Shown here piece by piece: positions 1 through 6,111 of a stretch of 11,339 bases of DNA. The number at the start of each line of letters is the position of its first letter. The stretch's first letter is position 1. The position numbers were made by a program, and so were the translations under genes. A model generated the notes under the pieces. It made no database searches, had not been told where the DNA came from, and was given only the letters and a program-made list of their open reading frames with translations. The DNA is from an uncultured Verrucomicrobiae bacterium (GTDB taxonomy: Bacteria; Verrucomicrobiota; Verrucomicrobiia; Verrucomicrobiales; Akkermansiaceae): positions 1-11,339 of the forward strand of contig CALGOH010000153.1 in NCBI GenBank assembly GCA_937957985.1. The letters run 5' to 3'.

Positions 1-2102
1 ACAAGCACGACGGCGTCGACTACATCGGGATCATCCGCGCCGCGAAAAGCTGGCTTTCCGCCGGCGAGGCGGTCTCGGGCGCATCCACGATCACCCAGCA
101 GCTCGCGCGGGGAGCCTTCCCGCTGGAACAGGACCGGCGCAGCAACGACGAGACCGTGATCGACCGCAAGCTGGTCGAGGCCTTCCTCGCGATGCGGATC
201 GAGAAGCGCTACCGCAAGGAGCAGATCCTCGAGTTCTATCTCAACCGGATCTACTTCGGCAGCGGCTTCTACGGCTTGCGCTCGGCCTCGCTCGGTTACT
301 TCGGCAAGGAGCCCGAGGAACTCAACGATATCGAGTGCGCCACCATCGTCGGCCTGATCAAGAACCCGACCGGCCTCTCGCCCCTGAACGACCGCGCCGC
401 GTCGAAGGGCGCGCGCGACATGGTGCTGGCGCGGATGGCCAAGCTCGGGATGTTCTCCGGTGCCGACGCCCGCCGGATGATGGCGAAGCCGATCGAGCTG
501 AACCCGAAGCCCCTCCAGCGCGGAACCTCGCATGTCTACGAACGGATCGCCGACGAGGTCCGCATCCTGCTCGGCGAGGCCGGGCTGGCGGAGGGCGGGC
601 TCGAGATCCGGACGTCGATCGACTCGAAGGTGCAGGCCGCGGCGGAGGTCAAGCTCGAGGAGATGCTCGACCGCGCCGAGCAGCATCCGGGTTACGCCCA
701 CGTGCGGCACGACGAGGTTTCGAAGGGTGATCCGAAGGTGAAGGAATACCTGCAGGGCGCCGTGCTGATGGTGGACCATCGCAACGGCGGGGTGGTCGCC
801 CATGTCGGCGGTCGGGACTACGCCCAGGTGCCCTTCGACGTGATCGAGCTTGGCCGGCGGCCGCTGGGGACCGCCTTCCATCCCATCCTCTACAGCGCCG
901 CCCTCGAGTCGGGCATGACCCCGGCGAGCCGGGTCGAGGACGAGCCGATGGACAACCGCGCCGTGATGGTCGGCGGTCGCGAGGGCATCCTGGGCGAGTG
1001 GGGGCTCGAGACGCCGACGCCGCGCTACGAGGGCAATGTCACGCTGCGGCGGGCGCTGGAAAGCTCCAAGGTCGCCGGCTCGGTGCGGGTCGCCAACGAG
1101 GTCGGCCTGAGCAAGGTGGTGGAGCAGGCCCGCGCCTTCGGTCTGCCGATGCCGGACGATGTCGAGCTGCTGCCCCGCCTGGCGCTCGGCTGGGAGTCGG
1201 CCTCGCTCAAGGAGGCGGTTTCCGCCTATGCCGCCTTCGCCCGCGGGGGGGTGCCGGGGCCGTCGAGGCTCTGGTACGTCGAGAGCATCCGCGACTCCGG
1301 CGGACAGGTGCGTTTCCAGCGGCCGGTGATCAAGCCGAAGGTCGAACGCGCGGTGAGCGAGGCCACGGCCTTCCAGATCCACAGCATCCTGCGCGGCGGC
1401 ATGCAGGACGGCAGCGCGCGCGGCCTGACCGACCTGCTGGAGGCGACTCCTTTCTACGGCGCCGGCAAGCCCGGCACGACCCGCGGGTTCTCGGACAAGT
1501 GGGTGCGCGGCGACGACGGGCGGGTCTCCTGTGGCGTGAGCGTCGGCTTCCTCGAGTCGGGCAAGAGCATCTACGAAGGGGCCTTCGCGCGTGACCTGAC
1601 GATGCCGGTGTGGGCCGAGGTCATGAACGCCGCCGGACCGGACTTCGGCGGGCGTGGGATTCCGCAGCCCCCCAGCGTGGTCGAGGCCGAGGTCTGCCGG
1701 GTGTCCGGCGAGCGATCGACGCCCTACTGCTACGAAATGGTCGAGGACCCGGCGACCGGGCGGCTCCGCTCGCGGCCCGCGGGCATCACCGAGTATTTCC
1801 ACAAGGGAACCGAGACGCTGCCGTTCTGCTCGCTGCACTCGGGTGCGACGCCGATCGAGCCGGGGCAGGGGGCGATGGACCTCACCGCGCTGGCGGTCAT
1901 CGACACCTCGCCGGTGCGGCCGCAAAAGCCGACGCTTCTCGGCGACGATCCCTACCACAGCATCCACGTGAACAGCGAGAACGCGCCGAAGACCCGGGTG
2001 CGTGCCGGCCGGACGAACGTGCTCGATTCCTTCGACCTGGAGGACGTGGTCGACGGCGTCGAGCTGCCCAAGCCGGGGCGGCTCGAGATCGCCCCCGAAT
2101 GA
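1..2102 (+). CDS. Class A PBP-type peptidoglycan glycosyltransferase with degenerate transpeptidase domain (5' partial)
   Basis: The frame is open from base 3, so the gene starts upstream of the window; 699 residues are visible. The N-terminal part is a GT51 peptidoglycan glycosyltransferase: GASTITQQL (bases 78-104), then the RK..E....E...K.QILE.YLN.IYFG block (about bases 165-260) and the late RDMVLARM motif. The first catalytic Glu (EDxxFxxHxG) would lie just before base 1. A transpeptidase-like fold follows (about bases 760-1650), recognisable from GAVLMVDHRNGGVVAHVGG, LALGWESASLKEAVSAYAAF and the GK.GTTRGFSDKW block. All three catalytic motifs are altered: SxxK reads TAFH (870-881), SxN reads SKV (1065-1073) and KTG reads KPG (1467-1475). 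I infer a membrane-anchored glycan polymerase without cross-linking activity. A C-terminal tail of about 150 residues carries Cys pairs (VCRVSG, PYCYEM, PFCSLH). No frameshift is seen, so it is not an obvious pseudogene. Confidence 0.88.
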   Translation, partial: KHDGVDYIGIIRAAKSWLSAGEAVSGASTITQQLARGAFPLEQDRRSNDETVIDRKLVEAFLAMRIEKRYRKEQILEFYLNRIYFGSGFYGLRSASLGYFGKEPEELNDIECATIVGLIKNPTGLSPLNDRAASKGARDMVLARMAKLGMFSGADARRMMAKPIELNPKPLQRGTSHVYERIADEVRILLGEAGLAEGGLEIRTSIDSKVQAAAEVKLEEMLDRAEQHPGYAHVRHDEVSKGDPKVKEYLQGAVLMVDHRNGGVVAHVGGRDYAQVPFDVIELGRRPLGTAFHPILYSAALESGMTPASRVEDEPMDNRAVMVGGREGILGEWGLETPTPRYEGNVTLRRALESSKVAGSVRVANEVGLSKVVEQARAFGLPMPDDVELLPRLALGWESASLKEAVSAYAAFARGGVPGPSRLWYVESIRDSGGQVRFQRPVIKPKVERAVSEATAFQIHSILRGGMQDGSARGLTDLLEATPFYGAGKPGTTRGFSDKWVRGDDGRVSCGVSVGFLESGKSIYEGAFARDLTMPVWAEVMNAAGPDFGGRGIPQPPSVVEAEVCRVSGERSTPYCYEMVEDPATGRLRSRPAGITEYFHKGTETLPFCSLHSGATPIEPGQGAMDLTALAVIDTSPVRPQKPTLLGDDPYHSIHVNSENAPKTRVRAGRTNVLDSFDLEDVVDGVELPKPGRLEIAPE

Positions 2103-2144
2103 GGCGGCTTGCCTCGCCACCCGCGTCGGCCTCAAGCTCGCCGC

Positions 2145-3218
2145 GTGAGCGACACCCATCCGCGACGCTGGAACGGCTTCGTCTGTCCGACCTGCCGCAG
2201 TCTTTTCCGGGTGGTGTCCGGGCACGACGGGCGGGGAGTCGTCTGCCCGACCTGTCACAGCATGCTGCGGCTCCCGGAGGATGGGGAGGAAACCCCGCCG
2301 CTGGTGATCAAGGAGGCGGCGCGGCGTCGACGCTCCGGCGGCGACCGGCGACGCGAGCAACGGGCGAAGGAGATCTTCGACGAGACTTTTTCCGACAAGG
2401 GTGGCTCCGACCCGATCTTCGGCCGCATCCTCGTCGCCACGGTGGTGACGCTGCTGGTCGTCCTCGCGGCCGGCCTGTTGTGGCCTCGCGGCGGCGACGA
2501 ACCCGCGAGCGGGGAATCGATGCTCGATCTGCCGCCACCGTTGCCGGCGGAGCCCGTGGAGGATCCTGAGTCGGGCCTGCTGTCGGTGGGGATGATCCGC
2601 GACGAACTCGAGCCGGTGGTGAGGGCCTTCCTCGAGGCGCCGGACCTCGAGGCGGCGGCCGCGTGGACCGCCCATTCGCAGCGGACCCTCGGGCGGATGC
2701 GCGAACACTACGGGTCGGACTACGAACCGCCCGGCATGAAGTCGGTGATTTGGAACGGCGCGATGACCCGGGGTGACGGCTGGGCGTCCTTCCGGGTCGA
2801 GACCGACGACTACGACAATCGCACGGTCTTCCTCGTGGAGGACGACGGGTGGAAGGTCGACTGGGACAGTTGGGTCGGGTGGTCGCCGATGACCTGGGAC
2901 GAGCTGCAGGAAAAGCGGCCCACCGAGACGGTGCGCGTCCGCGCGCTGGTGCGGCCGGTGGAATACTACAACTTCCGGTTTTCCTCGGAGAGCGAGTGGG
3001 CCGCGGTGACGCTCGCCTCGCCGGGGAACGGCTCGTCGATCTACGGCTACGTGCCCCGGGCCAGCGGGCTGCATTCGCAGCTCACCTTTCTCGGCGACAC
3101 GGCGGAGCGGCGGCTGATCCTCGACATCCGCTATCCCGCGAACGCTCCCGTCGGCAACCAGGTCCTCATCGAGCGGGTGGTCGGCGAGGGCTGGCTCGAT
3201 ACCGGGGACCTGCCTTGA
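2145..3218 (+). CDS. Zinc-ribbon single-pass membrane protein, unknown function
   Basis: A 357-residue protein that I do not recognise as a named family. I chose the GTG at 2145, because it lies right before a plausible N-terminus leading into the zinc ribbon; a TTG at 2109 in the same frame would add 12 Arg/Pro-rich residues. Residues 14-17 (CPTC) and 34-37 (CPTC) form a compact zinc-ribbon-like unit. A charged linker rich in Arg, Glu and Asp follows, then one transmembrane helix at about 95-113 (ILVATVVTLLVVLAAGLLW). The remaining 240 residues, rich in Trp and acidic residues (DWDSWVGWSPMTWDEL), would be periplasmic. The layout is cytoplasmic zinc ribbon, helix, outer domain. It starts 42 bases after the PBP-like gene on the same strand and is probably co-transcribed, so an envelope role is possible but not shown. 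Its end is 9 bases from the end of the convergent next gene. Confidence 0.72.
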   Translation: MSDTHPRRWNGFVCPTCRSLFRVVSGHDGRGVVCPTCHSMLRLPEDGEETPPLVIKEAARRRRSGGDRRREQRAKEIFDETFSDKGGSDPIFGRILVATVVTLLVVLAAGLLWPRGGDEPASGESMLDLPPPLPAEPVEDPESGLLSVGMIRDELEPVVRAFLEAPDLEAAAAWTAHSQRTLGRMREHYGSDYEPPGMKSVIWNGAMTRGDGWASFRVETDDYDNRTVFLVEDDGWKVDWDSWVGWSPMTWDELQEKRPTETVRVRALVRPVEYYNFRFSSESEWAAVTLASPGNGSSIYGYVPRASGLHSQLTFLGDTAERRLILDIRYPANAPVGNQVLIERVVGEGWLDTGDLP

Positions 3219-3227
3219 AGAAATCGC

Positions 3228-3662
3228 CTACTCCTCCAGGTAGGTCCGGTGGTCCTGGCTCTGATTCCGATGCAGGTCGAAGGGCGTGCCGCAGTACATG
3301 CAGCGGAAGCGCTGGCTGGTGATGAGCTGGAGCTGCGCGGTCATGCCGTGGTTCATCGGCCGGAGCCGCACCGCCTTGCGATGTTTCGAGGCCGGGGTGT
3401 CCAGCAGCGGCGTGCCCTTGCACAGCGGGCAGCGCGCGGAACGCCGGGCGGCATAGGTCAGCAGCCAGGTCACGCCGATGGCGGCGATCGAGCCGACCAG
3501 CCACCAGGCGACGGTTTCCTTGTGCGTCCGGATAAGGATGTAGCCGAAGGTCAGCGTCGCGATGATCGACAGGTAGTGCAGCAGGGCGAAGAAGATCGAC
3601 GCCATGAAGGGACGCTTGTGGGGAATCGAGCGGGCACCGAGGCTGTGTTTCCGGAACGACAT
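3228..3662 (-). CDS. Small membrane protein with two helices and a CxxC/CxxC zinc-binding tail
   Basis: A 144-residue hypothetical protein. Two hydrophobic helices are visible at about residues 21-44 (ASIFFALLHYLSIIATLTFGYILI) and 51-71 (VAWWLVGSIAAIGVTWLLTYA), followed by a basic stretch. A soluble tail has two Cys pairs about 40 residues apart, CPLC (78-81) and CMYC (121-124), which suggests bound zinc. The tail also has a conserved-looking basic segment (SKHRKAVRLRP). The ATG at 3662 suits the promoter-like sequence at 3701-3730, which would give a leader of about 30 bases. An ATG at 3605 (residue 20) would remove a basic pre-sequence and is the alternative. Function is unknown. Like its convergent neighbour it combines membrane segments with Cys pairs, but the two show no sequence similarity that I can see. 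Confidence 0.7.
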   Translation of the reverse strand: MSFRKHSLGARSIPHKRPFMASIFFALLHYLSIIATLTFGYILIRTHKETVAWWLVGSIAAIGVTWLLTYAARRSARCPLCKGTPLLDTPASKHRKAVRLRPMNHGMTAQLQLITSQRFRCMYCGTPFDLHRNQSQDHRTYLEE

Positions 3663-3700
3663 GGATAATGGCCGGAACCAGCGATTTCCGGGCGGGAAAG

Positions 3701-3730
3701 GTTAGACGCCCGACGGTGCCCGCGTGTCAA
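3701..3730 (-). promoter_or_regulatory. Sigma70-like promoter for the small membrane protein
   Basis: Read on the minus strand, a perfect -35 box TTGACA (3730-3725) is followed by an 18-base spacer and TCTAAC (3706-3701), which matches four of six positions of a -10 box. Transcription would start near 3694, about 30 bases before the ATG at 3662. This supports the longer start of that gene. Assignment is by motif and spacing only. Confidence 0.45.
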
Positions 3731-3751
3731 CGCCGGAGGCCGGAAAAGCGG

Positions 3752-3782
3752 AAGGCCGCGCTCCTGTCGGAGACGCGGCCTT
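3752..3782 (-). terminator. Hairpin terminator after the RlpA-type gene
   Basis: The arms AAGGCCGCG (3752-3760) and CGCGGCCTT (3774-3782) pair perfectly. Inside them CTCC (3761-3764) pairs with GGAG (3769-3772) around the loop TGTC, leaving one bulged A at 3773. The hairpin lies 24 bases past the stop codon of the minus-strand gene ending at 3806. On the minus strand it is followed by CCGCTTTTCC, a modest T run; no T run follows on the plus strand. It therefore fits an intrinsic-type terminator for the RlpA-like gene, and it also insulates the promoter of the next minus-strand gene. Confidence 0.6.
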
Positions 3783-3805
3783 CGCGGTTGGAAATTTCGG
3801 AAGTC

Positions 3806-4240
3806 TCAGCTCTCCGCCTGCTCGGGCTCCTCTTTCTCGAGGACCTCGACCTTCACCGGAACCACGCCCCGCTTGTGGAAGCCGATGCGCTTCGCGACAC
3901 CCTCGGTGACGTCGATGATGCGGCCGCGGATGTAGGGCCCGCGGTTGTTGATCCGCACGATCTCGGACTTGCCGTTGGCCAGGTTGGTCACGCGCACCTT
4001 GGTGTTCATCGGCAGGGTCTTGTGGGCGGCGGTGGCGCTGTCGTCGCGCAGGGTCTCGCCGCTCGCGGTGTGGGTGCCGCCGTTGCAGCGGACGCCGTAC
4101 CAGGAGGCCTTGCCGTGCTGCACCTCCTTCACCTTCCAGTCGGTGCGGGGTGTGTTCTTCTTCGCGGTGTTCGCCTTGAGAGCGCAGGAGCTCATCAGAA
4201 GGGAGGCCGCCAAGGGGATGAAGAGGAGTTTCCGGTTCAT
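3806..4240 (-). CDS. rlpA: RlpA-family septal-ring lytic transglycosylase-like lipoprotein
   Basis: A 144-residue lipoprotein of the RlpA double-psi beta-barrel family, whose studied members cleave peptidoglycan glycan strands lacking stem peptides at division sites. Residues 1-19 are a lipoprotein signal (MNRKLLFIPLAASLLMSSC) with Cys19 as the lipidated residue. The barrel spans about residues 43-137: GKASWYG, TASGE, TAAHKTLP, VRVTNLANG, INNRGP and GRIIDVT. It is a minimal form without a C-terminal SPOR domain. Two positions deviate from the usual family motif: the Asp three residues after the motif Glu (Glu62) is Arg65, with Asp at 66-67, and INDRGP reads INNRGP (Asn99). His73 is kept. I took the ATG at 4240, which gives the cleanest signal peptide; an ATG at 4244-4246 adds two residues, and an ATG at 4298-4300 gives an unlikely signal peptide. 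It is transcribed alone, divergently from the gene at 4424. Confidence 0.85.
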   Translation of the reverse strand: MNRKLLFIPLAASLLMSSCALKANTAKKNTPRTDWKVKEVQHGKASWYGVRCNGGTHTASGETLRDDSATAAHKTLPMNTKVRVTNLANGKSEIVRINNRGPYIRGRIIDVTEGVAKRIGFHKRGVVPVKVEVLEKEEPEQAES

Positions 4241-4300
4241 CGTCATGGTTGGGATTTCCGCCAGAAGCGGGCGGCCGCCCCATAGGGTCCTGAGAATCAA

Positions 4301-4423
4301 TGGGCAAGCAAATCCAGCAACATTTTTTTATCCTGATTCCCCGGGGATTCCGAGGAGTTTATTAAAGATATCTTAACTTTTTAGTCGCCAAAGCCTGATG
4401 GCTTCTGCTATCGGCCCGGGATC
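4301..4423. promoter_or_regulatory. AT-rich divergent intergenic region
   Basis: This stretch between the divergent RlpA-like gene and the gene at 4424 is strikingly AT-rich for the window around 4318-4384 (runs of T, TTTATTAAAG, TTAACTTTTTAG). It holds two perfect palindromes, TCCCCGGGGA (4338-4347) and AAGATATCTT (4365-4374), and a small hairpin AAGCC-TGAT-GGCTT (4391-4404). It very probably contains the promoters for both directions, but I could not fix convincing -35/-10 pairs on either strand. Confidence 0.4.
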
Positions 4424-5095
4424 ATGGCCTCCTGGATTCCCTCGAGCCGCGACCGGTTCACCCCGGCGGATTTCTCGTTTCTCTCGTCGCGGCTGGCGCC
4501 CGGGCGGGAGAACCAGCACCTCTGGACCCTGTGGGAGGACCCCGAGGCCCTGCGCGAGATGCTCGACCTGAAGGAGGTGCTGCGCGGTCTCATCGACACC
4601 ACCGGTCCCTTGTCGGTCTCGGCATCGTTCTATTTCTACGTGCTCACGCGCCATGCCTTCCTCGATGCGGGGATCGATGATCCCGGGTTGGCCGACTACG
4701 TGGCCGGCGTGCTGGCCGAGCGCGTCGGGACCGATCCCGACGACGTGCTCAAGGGGATCCCCTTCGGCCTCACGCACGCGGCGGATTTCGTCTCGATCCT
4801 CGAAAGCGCCCACGGGCGGCTGCGCTTCCACCTGCGGCTCGCGGCCGGCGACCAGTTCCTGGTGCTCACCGGGCTGTTCCCCGGCTTCCTGGAGCACCGG
4901 TGCCAGCGGCGCGGCGCGCCGGGGGTCGAGTTCTACGAGGAATTCGCGCGCCGGGTCTATCGCGATGCGGCCGACAGTGCCGAGGCGCCGCGCGGCGCAC
5001 CGCGCCGGCTCCTTGGCGGGCTGTCCGAGTGCCTGCCCGTCGCGCGGCGTTCGCTCAACCGGGTCGCGGAGGAATACGTTTTCCTCGGCGAGTGA
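4424..5095 (+). CDS. Hypothetical protein, 223 residues, probably cytoplasmic
   Basis: I do not recognise this family. There is no signal peptide or transmembrane segment, and the composition suggests a soluble, largely helical globular protein. Distinctive stretches are ENQHLWTLWEDPEALREML (about 30-48), a motif SASFYFYVLTRHAFLDAGID (about 66-85) followed by LADYVAGVLAERVG, and a C-terminal part with VEFYEEFARRVY and ARRSLNRVAEEYVFLGE. The codon pattern (strong G/C third position across the whole frame) supports it as a true gene. The ATG at 4424 is the first in frame; the next Met is much further in. It is followed after 19 bases by the cupin gene, so the pair probably forms an operon transcribed from the AT-rich region upstream. 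No function is proposed. Confidence 0.75.
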   Translation: MASWIPSSRDRFTPADFSFLSSRLAPGRENQHLWTLWEDPEALREMLDLKEVLRGLIDTTGPLSVSASFYFYVLTRHAFLDAGIDDPGLADYVAGVLAERVGTDPDDVLKGIPFGLTHAADFVSILESAHGRLRFHLRLAAGDQFLVLTGLFPGFLEHRCQRRGAPGVEFYEEFARRVYRDAADSAEAPRGAPRRLLGGLSECLPVARRSLNRVAEEYVFLGE

Positions 5096-5114
5096 GCCGC
5101 TCCATGCTCGGCCC

Positions 5115-5468
5115 ATGGAAATCCGCGCCCTCTCCGAGCAGACGCCCTTCACGACCAAGGACGGCTCGACCATCCGCAGCATCCTCGACCTCGGCAACGC
5201 CCCGGTCGAGAAGCAGAGCCTCGCCGAGGCCACGATTCCCGCGGGCGGTGAAACCGAGCGCCACTGGCACCGCGACAGCGAGGAGTTCTATTTCATCCTC
5301 GCGGGCAACGGACTCATGGAGATCGACGGCGAGGAACGCGGGGTCGGCAAAGGCGACGCGGTGCTGATTCCGGCCGGCGCCTGGCACCAGATCCGCGCCA
5401 CCGCCGACCTGCGCTTCCTCTGCTGCTGCGCCCCGCCCTACCGGCACGAGGACACCTTCTTCGAGTAG
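5115..5468 (+). CDS. Small single-domain cupin protein
   Basis: A 117-residue cupin. Motif 1 fits GX5HXHX4EX6G: GGETERHWHRDSEEFYFILAG, with the metal-ligand candidates His, His and Glu all present. Motif 2 (GDAVLIPAGAWHQI) supplies the fourth ligand, a His. So it should fold as a metal-binding beta-barrel. Small cupins like this include isomerases, dioxygenases and sugar- or ligand-sensing proteins, and the sequence alone does not say which this is. The C-terminal LRFLCCCAPPYRHEDTFFE, with three consecutive Cys, is typical of this mannose-6-phosphate-isomerase-like cupin group. The ATG at 5115 begins MEIRALSEQTPF; upstream in-frame sequence overlaps the preceding gene and makes no sense as protein. 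It lies 19 bases after the 223-residue gene and is probably co-transcribed. Confidence 0.85.
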   Translation: MEIRALSEQTPFTTKDGSTIRSILDLGNAPVEKQSLAEATIPAGGETERHWHRDSEEFYFILAGNGLMEIDGEERGVGKGDAVLIPAGAWHQIRATADLRFLCCCAPPYRHEDTFFE

Positions 5469-5547
5469 GCCGGCGAATGGAGGACTGGGTAGACGCGGCG
5501 GTCCCCAATTATCCGAATTTTCCAATGTCCAATATCATCCCCCAAGA

Positions 5548-6111
5548 ATGAACCGCTGTCCCTGGCTGCCGGATGGCAACGAGGTCTACGCCGCCTACCA
5601 CGACGAGGAGTGGGGGGTGCCCTCGCACGACCCGAGGTATCTTTTCGAGATGCTGTGCCTCGAGGGAGCGCAGGCCGGCCTGTCGTGGTGGACCGTGCTC
5701 CGGAAGCGGGACCGCTACCGCGCGGTGTTCCACCATTTCGATGCCGGGAAAATGGCCGCGATGACCGACCGCAGGCTGGAGACCCTGCTCGCGGATCCCG
5801 GGATCATCCGCCATCGGGGCAAGGTGTTTGCGTTCCGGCAGAATGCCCGCGCCTGGCTCGACCTCATCGACCGCGAGGGCGATCCGGCGGGCTGGCTCTG
5901 GTCCTTCGTCGATGGCGCGCCGAAGGTGCGGCGTCCGCGAAGGATGGAGGACTACGCGGTCACCACGCCCGAGTCGGATGCCCTGAGCAGGGCCCTCCGC
6001 AGGGCCGGCTTCAACTTCGTCGGCTCGACCACGATGCACGCCCTCATGCAGGCGGTCGGCATGGTCGACGAGCACGCCGCCGGATGTTTCCGGGCGGGCG
6101 GTCGGGCTTGA
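5548..6111 (+). CDS. tag: DNA-3-methyladenine glycosylase I
   Basis: A 187-residue protein that aligns end to end with E. coli Tag, including CPW near the N-terminus, YHDEEWGVP, LFEMLCLEGAQAGLSWWTVLRKR, GIIRHRGK, WSFVDG, ALSRALRRAGFNFVGSTT and MQAVGMVDEHAAGCF. The four Zn ligands of the family are present (Cys4, His18, His176, Cys180), as are the conserved Glu39 and the aromatic pocket residues Trp22 and Trp47. The enzyme excises 3-methyladenine from alkylated DNA in the cytoplasm and starts base excision repair. The ATG at 5548 is well placed: MNRCPW matches the family N-terminus. A TATCAT box lies at 5533-5538, so the leader would be very short. The stop codon abuts that of the convergent sppA with no base between. 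Confidence 0.97.
   Translation: MNRCPWLPDGNEVYAAYHDEEWGVPSHDPRYLFEMLCLEGAQAGLSWWTVLRKRDRYRAVFHHFDAGKMAAMTDRRLETLLADPGIIRHRGKVFAFRQNARAWLDLIDREGDPAGWLWSFVDGAPKVRRPRRMEDYAVTTPESDALSRALRRAGFNFVGSTTMHALMQAVGMVDEHAAGCFRAGGRA

Noticed and set aside
4338..4374. Palindromes TCCCCGGGGA and AAGATATCTT taken as a mobile-element end or att site
   Set aside because: No duplicate copy, integrase or transposase is present; they are better left as unexplained parts of a divergent promoter region.
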